From contig NZ_AWFH01000001.1 of the NCBI RefSeq assembly GCF_000682715.1, positions 558,001-622,000 of the forward strand: a stretch of 64,000 nt of DNA. Direction: 5' to 3'. Shown here piece by piece: positions 35,212 through 43,899 of this stretch (position 1 is its first letter; every line of letters starts with the position of its first letter). Below the pieces are notes generated by a model. It did not search any database. It saw nothing but the letters and a program-made list of their open reading frames with translations, and was not told the DNA's origin. The translations under genes and the position numbers were made by a program. The stretch is from Hyphomonas atlantica corrig. GTDB lineage: Bacteria > Pseudomonadota > Alphaproteobacteria > Caulobacterales > Hyphomonadaceae.

Positions 35212-35407
35212 GGGAAGCGTTTATCCCGTCAGCTGCATAATAAACCATGAACGTGTCCCCTCATCCCAAGACGGGATACTTCCCCTAGAGTAAAGCACTC
35301 CGGGGTTAAGGAAACGAAAATAGATATCTCATTTTTTCAAGGTACTAAACAGCGCCTTGATGTTCCCTGGCCTGTAGTATTTGCTACAGAACTCGACCTT
35401 CAGGCGG

Positions 35408-36286
35408 TTAACGCGTCGGGACCGGCACATCTCCGGAATAGTCGTAGAAGCCCTTACCGACCTTCTTGCCGACCCAACCCGCCTCGACATATTTCACGAG
35501 AAGTGGGCACGGGCGATACTTCGTGTCAGCCAGACCATCATGCAGCACCTGCATGATGGACAGACACGTATCCAGACCAATGAAGTCCGCGAGGGTCAGC
35601 GGCCCCATCGGGTGGTTCGCCCCCAGGCGCATGGCCGTATCAATGCTCTCGACAGTGCCTACGCCCTCATACAGCGCATAAACGGCTTCGTTGATCATTG
35701 GCACGAGAATGCGGTTCACAATGAAAGCCGGATAGTCTTCGGCATTCGTCGTGGTTTTTTCCAGGCGTTCAGCAAATCCAATGGCCATGTCATAGGTCTG
35801 CTGATCTGTGGCCAGACCGCGAATAACCTCGACCAACTTCATCAGTGGCACTGGATTCATGAAGTGCAGGCCGATGAAGCGCTCGGGGCGATCCGTGACA
35901 GAAGCAAGTCGTGTAATGGAAATGGAGGACGTGTTGGTCGCGAGAAATGTACTGGCTGGCACAATCTCGCAAAGAGACTTGAAAATCTGTTCCTTGACTT
36001 CACGGCGCTCGGTCGCGGCCTCGATGACCAAGTCTGCAGCTTCATGATCCTTGAGAACAGTTGTTGGCTTGATGCGCGCGATTGCAGCAGTCATTGCGTC
36101 CGGCTCGAATTGCCCACGACTGACTTGGCGGGCCATGTTGCGCTCAATGGCCTGCATGCCGTTTGCCAGCGCGTCTTCCGAAATGTCGCTCAGGACAACA
36201 TTATAGCCTGCAAGCGCACTGACATGGGCAATACCGTTGCCCATCTGGCCCGCGCCAATCACACCAATCGTCTTCAGGTCTGTCAT
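35408..36286 (-). CDS. 3-hydroxybutyryl-CoA dehydrogenase
   Basis: The 292-residue protein has an N-terminal NAD fold TIGVIGAGQMGNGIAHVSAL and catalytic GLHFMNPVPLMKLVEV (His) and NTSSISITRLA. The C-terminal helical domain has NRILVPMINEAVYALYEG and GKGFYDYS. It matches PaaH/Hbd in length. It oxidises (S)-3-hydroxybutyryl-CoA in fatty-acid or butanoate metabolism. It is downstream of etfBA on the same strand with a GtrA gene between, an order common in alphaproteobacteria. Confidence 0.9.
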   Translation of the reverse strand: MTDLKTIGVIGAGQMGNGIAHVSALAGYNVVLSDISEDALANGMQAIERNMARQVSRGQFEPDAMTAAIARIKPTTVLKDHEAADLVIEAATERREVKEQIFKSLCEIVPASTFLATNTSSISITRLASVTDRPERFIGLHFMNPVPLMKLVEVIRGLATDQQTYDMAIGFAERLEKTTTNAEDYPAFIVNRILVPMINEAVYALYEGVGTVESIDTAMRLGANHPMGPLTLADFIGLDTCLSIMQVLHDGLADTKYRPCPLLVKYVEAGWVGKKVGKGFYDYSGDVPVPTR

Positions 36287-36422
36287 CTATCTCGTCCGGA
36301 ACGTCGTAAAAGTCTGCAGTCATATCCTGTTTGTGCAGTGCGTCAAACACAAGTGCGACACGCAGTCAGACTAACATGGATTTCCGGCGCTTCTCCAACG
36401 CCGCTGCAAAACACGAACCTTG

Positions 36423-36839
36423 CTAATCTCGAAAAACAACGAACCTGTTGAGCACGAAATTGGCAGTGAAAGAGCAAGCGACACCGGCCAAGAAGTAGAG
36501 CGTCACCCAGATCCCCTCTGGGGCGCGCCATATCTCCAACGCGAAGATAACTGCGACCCTCAGGGCCCCCGATATCACCAGTACGACCAGATTTGCCACC
36601 AGCCGCCTTACGGACAGAGCGGAGGAACTTCGTCGGAAGGTCCAGAACTCGTGCACAAAGTAGAAAATCAGACCGACGACAAGAAACGACAATCCGGCAG
36701 CGACTGACAGAGCGAGGCCGAGCCCATGATGCAGGAAAAGCGTAGCGAGATAGTCAATCACCAGCGCAACGAGGCTGGCCAGAAAATATCTGACGCCTGC
36801 TTTCGCCGTTGACGATGTTTCCTGCTCAGCCGGTGTCAC
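36423..36839 (-). CDS. GtrA-like membrane protein
   Basis: The 138-residue protein has four membrane helices. FLVVGLIFYFVHEFWTFR and FVLNRFVVFRD repeat the GtrA pattern twice. GtrA-family proteins are thought to flip polyprenyl-linked sugars for wall or O-antigen decoration. No glycosyltransferase is adjacent. Confidence 0.8.
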   Translation of the reverse strand: MTPAEQETSSTAKAGVRYFLASLVALVIDYLATLFLHHGLGLALSVAAGLSFLVVGLIFYFVHEFWTFRRSSSALSVRRLVANLVVLVISGALRVAVIFALEIWRAPEGIWVTLYFLAGVACSFTANFVLNRFVVFRD

Positions 36840-36935
36840 GATGCCCCTCGAGCGATTGTCCGATACGCGTGCGGCACGCCCACCGCACTCATCACACGTC
36901 TATAGAGCGGTTCGGCCTCGGCACCAGACATGAAA

Positions 36936-36968
36936 AAGCCCGCAGATCCATCTCGGAACTGCGGGCTT
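36936..36968 (-). terminator. Rho-independent terminator of etfBA
   Basis: On the minus strand AGCCCGCAG and CTGCGGGCT form a stem followed by TTTTT, 24 bases after the etfA stop. Confidence 0.8.
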
Positions 36969-36991
36969 GTTGTCATGAGTGAGACGAGCGC

Positions 36992-37921
36992 CTAGAGGGC
37001 GTCTGTCAGTTCGGGCACAGCCGAGAAAAGGTCTGCGACCAGGCCGTAATCGGCAACCTGGAAGATCGGGGCCTCTTCATCCTTGTTGATCGCCACGATG
37101 ATCTTGGAGTCCTTCATGCCAGCAAGGTGCTGGATCGCGCCGGAGATACCAACAGCAACATAAAGTTCCGGAGCAACGATCTTGCCCGTCTGGCCGACCT
37201 GATAATCGTTTGGTGCGTAACCAGCATCCACTGCAGCGCGGGATGCACCCACAGCCGCTTCCAGCTTGTCAGCCAGTGGCACGATCAGGCGATCAAACTC
37301 TTCCTTCGATCCGAGAGCGCGGCCACCGGACACGACGCGCTTGGCGCCTGCCAGTTCCGGACGGTCAGATTTGACCATTTGCTCCGACACGAATTCGGAT
37401 TTGAAAGGACCAGCTGGCGCTTCGGTTGTTTCCACCGATGCGGAACCATCTTCGCCTGCCGCGTCAAACGCCGTTCCGCGAACGGTAACGACTTTCTTCG
37501 CGTCGGAAGACTTCACGGTCAGGATCGCGTTGCCAGCATAGATTGGGCGCTCGAATGTCTCGGAGTCGATCACGTCGGTGATGTCGGACAATTGCATCAC
37601 ATCCAGCTTTGCAGCGATACGCGGCGCGACGTTCTTGCCCATCGTCGTGGCGGGAATGAACACGGCGTCATAGCCATCCATCATCGGAACCACGAGTGCT
37701 TCCATGGCTTCCGCCAGTTGTTTGGCAACCGACGCACCATCAGCGTGGACCACCTTGCGGACACCGGAGATTTTCGCAGCCGAAGCCGCAACATCGCCAG
37801 CGCCTTCACCGGCAACCAGGACATCAACGTCGCCGCCAAATTTGGCAGCAGCCGTCACCACCTTATGGGTGGCGTCGTTCAGGGCCGCATTGTCATGTTC
37901 AGCAATAACCAGAACAGCCAT
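36992..37921 (-). CDS. etfA: Electron transfer flavoprotein alpha subunit
   Basis: The 309-residue protein has an N-terminal alpha/beta domain and a C-terminal FAD domain with [16 protein letters not shown] and [20 protein letters not shown] then GAIQHLAGM. It passes electrons from acyl-CoA dehydrogenases to ETF-ubiquinone oxidoreductase. The start overlaps the etfB stop (TAATG), so the two are coupled. Confidence 0.95.
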   Translation of the reverse strand: MAVLVIAEHDNAALNDATHKVVTAAAKFGGDVDVLVAGEGAGDVAASAAKISGVRKVVHADGASVAKQLAEAMEALVVPMMDGYDAVFIPATTMGKNVAPRIAAKLDVMQLSDITDVIDSETFERPIYAGNAILTVKSSDAKKVVTVRGTAFDAAGEDGSASVETTEAPAGPFKSEFVSEQMVKSDRPELAGAKRVVSGGRALGSKEEFDRLIVPLADKLEAAVGASRAAVDAGYAPNDYQVGQTGKIVAPELYVAVGISGAIQHLAGMKDSKIIVAINKDEEAPIFQVADYGLVADLFSAVPELTDAL

Positions 37922-38667
37922 TAGATCGCTCCTGCTGATTTGAGTTTCGAAACAAGCGTCGCAACGTCTTCGACCTTTTCACCGGCTTCACGGACCGGCG
38001 GCTCGGTGACTTTCACAACCGACAGACGTGGCGAGATATCGACGCCATAATCACCAGGCGCCTTCTCATCGATCGGCTTTTTCTTGGCTTTCATGATGTT
38101 TGGCAGCGATGCATAGCGCGGTTCGTTCAGACGAAGGTCTACCGTGACAATCGCTGGCGTTGCCAGCTTCACTGTCTGCAGACCGCCATCGACCTCACGA
38201 GTCACCGTTAGGGCGTCGCCGTCCTTCTCGATCTTGTAAGCGAAGGTGCCTTGCGGCCAATCCAGCAGAGCGGCCAGCATCTGGCCTGTCTGGTTGGAAT
38301 CGTCGTCAATAGCTTGCTTGCCGAGAAGAACGAGATCCGGGCTTTCGTCGGCAACGACTTTTGCAAGAATTTTCGCGACAGCCAGCGGCTCAACGGTTTC
38401 GTCGGTGTTGATCAGGATTCCGCGGTCGCCGCCCATGGCCAGTGCGGTGCGGATAGTTTCCTGAGCCTGTTTCGGGCCGATAGACACGATAACGACTTCA
38501 GTTGCCGTTCCGGCTTCCTTCATGCGAACCGCTTCTTCGACCGAAATTTCGTCGAATGGGTTCATCGACATTTTGACATTGGCGAGATCGACGCCCGTCT
38601 GATCGGGCTTTACCCGAACCTTGACGTTATAGTCGATCACGCGTTTGACGGGCACCAGGACCTTCAT
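37921..38667 (-). CDS. etfB: Electron transfer flavoprotein beta subunit
   Basis: The 248-residue protein starts [20 protein letters not shown] and has the ETF-beta AMP-site region [40 protein letters not shown] and VKVTEPP. Upstream in-frame ATGs lack family similarity. It forms the ETF heterodimer with etfA. Confidence 0.95.
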   Translation of the reverse strand: MKVLVPVKRVIDYNVKVRVKPDQTGVDLANVKMSMNPFDEISVEEAVRMKEAGTATEVVIVSIGPKQAQETIRTALAMGGDRGILINTDETVEPLAVAKILAKVVADESPDLVLLGKQAIDDDSNQTGQMLAALLDWPQGTFAYKIEKDGDALTVTREVDGGLQTVKLATPAIVTVDLRLNEPRYASLPNIMKAKKKPIDEKAPGDYGVDISPRLSVVKVTEPPVREAGEKVEDVATLVSKLKSAGAI

Positions 38668-38922
38668 ACAACCGCTCCAGACATTTGTTGGAATTAAACT
38701 AGCGTGGGGTGTGCCTAACGCCGACAAATCAAAGACGCAAGGTTGACGTTGACGTAAGTGTCAATTTGGCGCGGAAAAATTTGCAAAAGCCTCTGTGTTC
38801 CGTCGCCGCACCGCAAATCTTTGCCCTGGATCACCCTCTGCACAAGGGGAGCTTGGCCGAAATGCAAACCTGCGCTAAACGCCTCCCTTCTCCTGAACCA
38901 GACCAAATTCGACGAGGGCGCC

Positions 38923-39681
38923 ATGGCAGGCCACAGTAAATGGGCAAACATCCAGCACCGCAAAGGCGCACAGGACAAGAAGCGCGCCGCGCTGTTTTCC
39001 CGACTGTCCAAGGAAATCACGATCGCATCCAAAATGGGCGGGCCAGATCCGGACGCCAATCCACGCCTGCGCCTGGCCATTCAGAACGCCAAGGGCCAGT
39101 CGATGCCCAAGGACAATATCCAGCGCGCGGTCGATAAGGGCCAGGGCGGCGGCGGCGAAGATTATGTCGACATTCGTTATGAAGGGTTTGGCCCTGGCGG
39201 TGTCGGCATCATTGTCGAGGCCTCCACCGACAACAAGAACCGGGCGGCAACCGAAGTCCGTACAGCTTTCTCCAAGAATGGCGGCAATCTTGGTGAGACG
39301 GGATCAGTCTCTTTCAGCTTTGATCAGGTTGGCGAGATCCACTATTCGCCAGAGGCCGGCTCCGACGATGAAATCATGGAAGCTGCCATCATGGCTGGCG
39401 CGCAGGACGTTGAGTCCGATGATGACGGCCACTGGATCTACACTGCTCGCGAAGACCTGCAGACGGTCGCGGACGCACTGGTCGAACATTTCGGGGAAGA
39501 GGTCGAAGCCAAGTCGACCAAACTGATCTGGAAACCACAGAATACCATCCCGGTCGAAGGACAGGCCGCTGACACGCTGATGAAGCTGTTGGACGTGCTC
39601 GACGATCTCGATGATGTCGCCAACGTTTACGACAATTCGGAATTATCCGAAGCGGAAGTTGCTCGCCTCGCCGAGAGCTGA
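38923..39681 (+). CDS. YebC/TACO1-family protein
   Basis: The 252-residue protein has the signature [40 protein letters not shown] and [14 protein letters not shown]. YebC proteins help ribosomes on difficult proline stretches, and some were described as transcription regulators. The start is the ATG before AGHSKW, with GAGG six bases upstream. Usually linked to ruvC; here it is alone, divergent from etfB across about 255 bases. Confidence 0.93.
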   Translation: MAGHSKWANIQHRKGAQDKKRAALFSRLSKEITIASKMGGPDPDANPRLRLAIQNAKGQSMPKDNIQRAVDKGQGGGGEDYVDIRYEGFGPGGVGIIVEASTDNKNRAATEVRTAFSKNGGNLGETGSVSFSFDQVGEIHYSPEAGSDDEIMEAAIMAGAQDVESDDDGHWIYTAREDLQTVADALVEHFGEEVEAKSTKLIWKPQNTIPVEGQAADTLMKLLDVLDDLDDVANVYDNSELSEAEVARLAES

Positions 39682-39795
39682 TCCCACCAGTTCTGCCACA
39701 GGATAATCATTAAAGCCGCAAGCTATCATGGCCTGCTTGACTTTTCTGTTTATCAATATACTTTGTATTTTAAAGTTATTTGTGGAGACAAAAAA

Positions 39796-40416
39796 ATGAG
39801 CCCTCAATCTCTGACTGATGATCTCGCTTACGTGCGCGACCTTGCCGAAGCGGGCCAGAAAGCCCCTCTGCTAGGTGGACGCTTCCTGGCGTGGTGGGGC
39901 GGCCTGACGACGTTCGCTTATTTGGGTCATTACGCGATTTCGACGGGCATGTTCGGTTTGCAACCCGTCGCCTTCGCCGCGCTCTGGGTCGGCTATATCG
40001 TGATCGGTATGGGGGGCATGTTCCTGATGCAAATGCGGTTCTCCGGCCATAAGCCAGGCGCCGCTTCGGTCGGCAATCAGGTGTCGCGTATTGTATGGCA
40101 GGCGTCGGGATGCTTCCTCGGCGCGTACTTCACAGGTGCATTTCTCGCCGCTCTGCTGGGGCAAGGGACTGGCGCCTTCATGTGGTCCGTTCCAATGGTG
40201 ATTGGTCTATATGGGCTTGCGCAATTCGTGTCTGGCGAGATGGCGCAGAACAGGGTTCTGTCCATCAGCGGCACCGCAGCCATCGCGAGTACGGTGCCGG
40301 CCGTCCTGCTTATGAATACGCCTTACATCGTGCTGCTCGGCTCAGCCGTCGCCGCCATCAGTGTGTTCCTGCCAGGCATATTGCTGATGCGGAATGAACC
40401 GTCGGAGACGGTGTAA
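39796..40416 (+). CDS. Membrane protein of unknown function paired with an HTH gene
   Basis: The protein is about 206 residues with about six membrane helices (FLAWWGGLTTFAYLGHYAIS, YIVIGMGGMFLMQM and later pairs). TGGAGA lies before the ATG. It is followed six bases later by a winged-helix regulator. Such membrane-protein/regulator pairs are common and may be self-regulated. I know no function. Confidence 0.65.
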   Translation: MSPQSLTDDLAYVRDLAEAGQKAPLLGGRFLAWWGGLTTFAYLGHYAISTGMFGLQPVAFAALWVGYIVIGMGGMFLMQMRFSGHKPGAASVGNQVSRIVWQASGCFLGAYFTGAFLAALLGQGTGAFMWSVPMVIGLYGLAQFVSGEMAQNRVLSISGTAAIASTVPAVLLMNTPYIVLLGSAVAAISVFLPGILLMRNEPSETV

Positions 40417-40421
40417 ACGCA

Positions 40422-40733
40422 ATGTCAGGCGAAAACCCCTTCGATCATAATGACATTGATGACGTCATTCACGGCCGTTTGCGGCTTGGCATCATGGCCT
40501 ACCTCTCAAGTGTAAGTCCGGCGATCTTTGGCGAACTTCGCGACAAGGTCGGCGCGACAGATGGAAACCTCTCTACACATCTGCGGAAGCTGGAAGAGGC
40601 GGGATACATCGAACTGGAAAAGCGTTTCGTCGGCCGGAGGCCGCAGACCCGTATTCATCTGACGAAGTCCGGCCGAGCCGCATGGCTTGCCTGGCTCGAC
40701 AGGATGCAAGCCCTGATGCGGGCGGCGGAATAG
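40422..40733 (+). CDS. Winged-helix transcriptional regulator (ArsR/MarR-like)
   Basis: The 103-residue protein is one winged-helix domain: VIHGRLRLGIMAYLSSV, then FGELRDKVGATDGNLSTHLR as the recognition helices and a wing KRFVGRRPQTRIHLT. It lacks metal-binding cysteines. It follows the membrane protein in one unit and may regulate it. Confidence 0.82.
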   Translation: MSGENPFDHNDIDDVIHGRLRLGIMAYLSSVSPAIFGELRDKVGATDGNLSTHLRKLEEAGYIELEKRFVGRRPQTRIHLTKSGRAAWLAWLDRMQALMRAAE

Positions 40734-40736
40734 GTC

Positions 40737-41180
40737 CTACGGCCCGATCAGGCGGATCTGTTCTGCGCTTGCCTCACCCGCGCGGGCGAAGACTTTCCAG
40801 CCCAGCTTTTCATACGCGTCCCGCGCCGCTGTGTTCTGGGCGTCCACATCCAAGATCAATGCCTGCCCCATCCTGTCGCGGCCAACATGTAGCAAGCCTC
40901 GAGCGACACCGCACAAGCGCCAGTCATTCGCGACGAACAAATGGTCCACATAGCCAGTATCCGGACGCAATGTCATGAACCCGATCACGCCAGCTTGCGG
41001 CTCTTCCGCGACAAGGGCCATGGCCGTCGGCAGGGTATTGAACAATTGTCGTAAATAGGGCGCGGCAGGCCCGCGCCACGGGAACTCCCTCAAACACTCC
41101 CGAAACACCTGATAGCACGGACGATAGTCCCTGCGCTCGAAGTCGCGGATATGCCAGCCAGCTCCAGAATGTGTGTACAT
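40737..41180 (-). CDS. GNAT-family N-acetyltransferase
   Basis: The 147-residue single GNAT domain has an N-terminal IRDFERRDYRPCYQVFREC, central VDHLFVANDWRLCGVARGLL for acetyl-CoA binding and a C-terminal LDVDAQNTAARDAYEKLGWK. The acceptor is unknown. Its ATG is directly next to the lpd terminator and has no ribosome site, so the true start could be a little further in. Confidence 0.8.
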   Translation of the reverse strand: MYTHSGAGWHIRDFERRDYRPCYQVFRECLREFPWRGPAAPYLRQLFNTLPTAMALVAEEPQAGVIGFMTLRPDTGYVDHLFVANDWRLCGVARGLLHVGRDRMGQALILDVDAQNTAARDAYEKLGWKVFARAGEASAEQIRLIGP

Positions 41181-41182
41181 GC

Positions 41183-41222
41183 AAAAAAGGGTGGGCCCGA
41201 ACAGCAGCCGGGTCCACCCTTT
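41183..41222 (-). terminator. Rho-independent terminator of lpd
   Basis: On the minus strand AAAGGGTGGACCCG pairs with CGGGCCCACCCTTT (one G-U) and runs into TTTT. Confidence 0.85.
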
Positions 41223-41255
41223 AATTCAGATCCAATCTGACGAAATGCCAGTTGC

Positions 41256-42662
41256 CTACATTTGCATCGTCCAGCCCTCAATGCCCATTGCAGCCTGACG
41301 GACCGCTTCGGAAAGGGTGGGGTGCGCATGACAGGTGCGGGCGATGTCTTCGGACGCCGCGCCGAATTCCATCGCAACGCAAACCTCGGCGATCAGTTCG
41401 CCGACACCTACGCCAACCATGTGAACACCGAGGATCTTGTCGGTTTTCTTGTCGGCCAGCATTTTGACGAAACCGTCCGTCTCGTGGTTCGTCCGCGCGC
41501 GCGAATTGGCCATGAAGGGGAACTTGCTCTTCACATAGTCCACGCCAGCCTCTTTCAGCTGTTCCTCGGTCTGACCGACCCAGGCCATCTCAGGTTTCGT
41601 GTAGACCACGCTTGGAACAAGCTCGTAATTCACATGACCGGCCTTGCTAGCGATCAGCTCGGCAACCGCGACACCGTCATCTTCTGCCTTGTGGGCCAGC
41701 ATTGGTCCGTGGATACAGTCACCAACCGCCCAAACGCCGTCAGCCACCTTGAAATGGCCGTCTGTGGTTTGCACCACACCGCGCTTGTCAGTTGTTCCAC
41801 CGACTGCCTCCAGGCCCAGGCCTTCGGTATATGGCTTGCGACCAATTGCGACGATTACAACGTCCGCATCCAGCGTCTCGCTGTCGCCACCTGCTGCAGG
41901 CTCCATGCTGAGCTTCAGCTTGGACTTCAGCTTTTCAACGCCAGTCACTTTCATGCCAAGTCGGAAATTGAGACCCTGTTTCTTGAAGATCTTCTGCGCT
42001 TCCTTTGCCACATCGGCATCGGCGCCGGGCATGATGCGATCCAGATATTCGACAACTGTCACCTCAGAGCCCAAACGCGCCCAGACGGACCCCATTTCGA
42101 GGCCGATCACACCGGCGCCAATCAGAACCAGGCGCTTCGGAATGGAGGTCAGCGACAGCGCGCCGGTATTGGTAACAACACGCTCTTCATCAATCTCGAT
42201 GCCCGGTAGATTGGTCGGCTCAGACCCGGTCGCAATTACGATGTTCTTCGTGTCCAGCGTCTGGGTCTTGCCATCAAGACCTTTGACCTCGACCTTGCCT
42301 TTTCCAAGGATCTTGCCGCGGCCCTTGATGTAGTCGACCTTGTTCTTCTTGAAGAGGAATTCGATTCCCTTCGTCAGACCGTCCACAGCCTCGGTTTTCT
42401 GGGCCATCATCTTGTCGAGATCGATCTCCAGCTTGCCGGTCTTGATGCCCATCGCTTCGAATTCATTCTGCGCTGTGGCGTAGAGTTCAGACGCGTGAAG
42501 CAGCGCCTTCGACGGGATGCATCCAACGTTCAGGCATGTACCGCCCAGAACACCGCGATCTTCGATGCAGACCGTTTTCAGGCCAAGTTGGCCAGCGCGG
42601 ATTGCGCAATTGTAGCCGCCGGGGCCGCCACCGATAATGACGACGTCGTATGTCTCAGCCAT
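41256..42662 (-). CDS. lpd: Dihydrolipoyl dehydrogenase (E3)
   Basis: The 468-residue flavoprotein has VVIIGGGPGGYNCAIRAGQL for FAD, redox disulfide GGTCLNVGCIPS, NAD site GAGVIGLEMGSVWARLG and C-terminal His-Glu AHPTLSE. It reoxidises lipoamide for 2-oxoacid dehydrogenases. No E1/E2 gene is next to it, so it is probably the shared E3, as is often seen downstream of sucAB elsewhere. Confidence 0.95.
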   Translation of the reverse strand: MAETYDVVIIGGGPGGYNCAIRAGQLGLKTVCIEDRGVLGGTCLNVGCIPSKALLHASELYATAQNEFEAMGIKTGKLEIDLDKMMAQKTEAVDGLTKGIEFLFKKNKVDYIKGRGKILGKGKVEVKGLDGKTQTLDTKNIVIATGSEPTNLPGIEIDEERVVTNTGALSLTSIPKRLVLIGAGVIGLEMGSVWARLGSEVTVVEYLDRIMPGADADVAKEAQKIFKKQGLNFRLGMKVTGVEKLKSKLKLSMEPAAGGDSETLDADVVIVAIGRKPYTEGLGLEAVGGTTDKRGVVQTTDGHFKVADGVWAVGDCIHGPMLAHKAEDDGVAVAELIASKAGHVNYELVPSVVYTKPEMAWVGQTEEQLKEAGVDYVKSKFPFMANSRARTNHETDGFVKMLADKKTDKILGVHMVGVGVGELIAEVCVAMEFGAASEDIARTCHAHPTLSEAVRQAAMGIEGWTMQM

Positions 42663-42759
42663 GGGGAATTCTGCCTTGCTTAGAGGGCCCAGTAGGAATG
42701 AGCCGCCAAACTAGGCATTTTGCCCCTGAAATCAATGCGGCGGGGTCTGCAAGTTTGGT

Positions 42760-43125
42760 TTAGCTGCGTTTCGTTATCACAAGGCCCAGAAAGAGCGCCC
42801 ACAGCACCGCGCTGATCACGGCCTCATCGGCCCACATCACCGAATCCGCACCCGCAAGGATCATAAGGCCGCCCAGAAGGCTGAATAACAAGATGCCGAT
42901 CAGGGCGATCCAGCGCCCCATGCCCTTGCCCGCCAGAACCGCCAACCCGCCAATCAAAACCAAACCCGTCGCCAGCAGCCTCAACAGGCTGGTGGGGGGC
43001 TGCATCAAGGCATCCGACAGGCTGCTGCCCCGATTCACCAAGATATTGACTGCGGACACGCCGCCCCAGAATAGCCAACCGCCAATCAGTGCCAGTATCA
43101 ATCCAATAGCACGCCTCACGCTCAT
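42760..43125 (-). CDS. Small membrane protein, unknown
   Basis: The 121-residue protein has four hydrophobic helices (GLILALIGGWLFWGG, LLATGLVLIGGLAVLAG, IALIGILLFSLLGGLMIL, VISAVLWALFLGLVI). GGAGG precedes the chosen ATG. No family is recognised. It is the next gene after a second membrane protein on the same strand. Confidence 0.65.
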   Translation of the reverse strand: MSVRRAIGLILALIGGWLFWGGVSAVNILVNRGSSLSDALMQPPTSLLRLLATGLVLIGGLAVLAGKGMGRWIALIGILLFSLLGGLMILAGADSVMWADEAVISAVLWALFLGLVITKRS

Positions 43126-43187
43126 CCCATTTCCTCCCATTCTGTTTTCAACAGAGGGTATGGCGGGCAGGACGCTGCAGCAAATGA

Positions 43188-43811
43188 TTAGTGCTCAGCC
43201 GCGCGCCGTCGCTTTTCCTGAATCTTGCGGCCATGCAGTGCAAAACTGGCACGTTGGCGAGCTATTGCGGCGGGAACACGAGTGGGCTTCATCGGCATAG
43301 GCCTCTGGATTGCCTGTGGTGTCGGATCGCTCACCAGGATCGGTTGAGACAGAAGCACGGGCGCACTCTCTGCCGCGGCATCCTGTGGGCGCACTCGGCG
43401 CAATCTCAATTCCCAAACCGCGAGCATCAAAAGGAACGCCCCCGCACACACACCTGCAATTGCGCCTTCGGCGGCGCTCGGGTCATTCCACCAGCCCGGC
43501 TCAAAGGTCACGAGGTACAGGCACGGGATGCCCGCAAACAGGCCCATGACATACCAGAGCACACCGCCGGGGCGTTTCGCGGCGATCATTGCAGCTGAAC
43601 AGTAGAAACAGAGCGCGGCCAGCAGGTAAGGCCCTCCATGCGCGATACCAAGCTCTCGCCAGTCGACGCTTTCCAGACCGCCCGCAATGTCATCCTGAAC
43701 AATCCAGCTCATCGCCATCATGATCGAAGGCCAGCGCACAGCCGTCAGCGCGCCAAACGCAAAGGCGATCGCGTAAACTGTCAGCAGGATTGCGATAAGT
43801 CGGCGAAGCAT
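43188..43811 (-). CDS. Membrane protein, unknown, with basic tail
   Basis: The protein is about 207 residues with four membrane helices in the first ~140 residues and a Pro/Arg-rich cytoplasmic tail ending QEKRRRAAEH. A TTG at 43862 could extend it by 17 residues. No family is recognised. It is transcribed with the protease gene side by side on the minus strand (gap about 90 bases). Confidence 0.6.
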   Translation of the reverse strand: MLRRLIAILLTVYAIAFAFGALTAVRWPSIMMAMSWIVQDDIAGGLESVDWRELGIAHGGPYLLAALCFYCSAAMIAAKRPGGVLWYVMGLFAGIPCLYLVTFEPGWWNDPSAAEGAIAGVCAGAFLLMLAVWELRLRRVRPQDAAAESAPVLLSQPILVSDPTPQAIQRPMPMKPTRVPAAIARQRASFALHGRKIQEKRRRAAEH

Positions 43812-43899
43812 TCCTTCGCGTAGCACGCGTACGGTAACCGCCCGCTGAACACGTTGTTGCAAATTTCATCGATTATTGTCGCAGTGTGTCGCCCGGTGT

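Noticed and set aside
35340-35366. Possible EcfG promoter before the second nepR
   Set aside because: Minus-strand GGAAC lacks any CGTT at the proper distance.
35381-36451. 356-residue plus-strand frame opposite 3-hydroxybutyryl-CoA dehydrogenase
   Set aside because: It shadows a well-conserved minus-strand gene and shows no recognisable domain.
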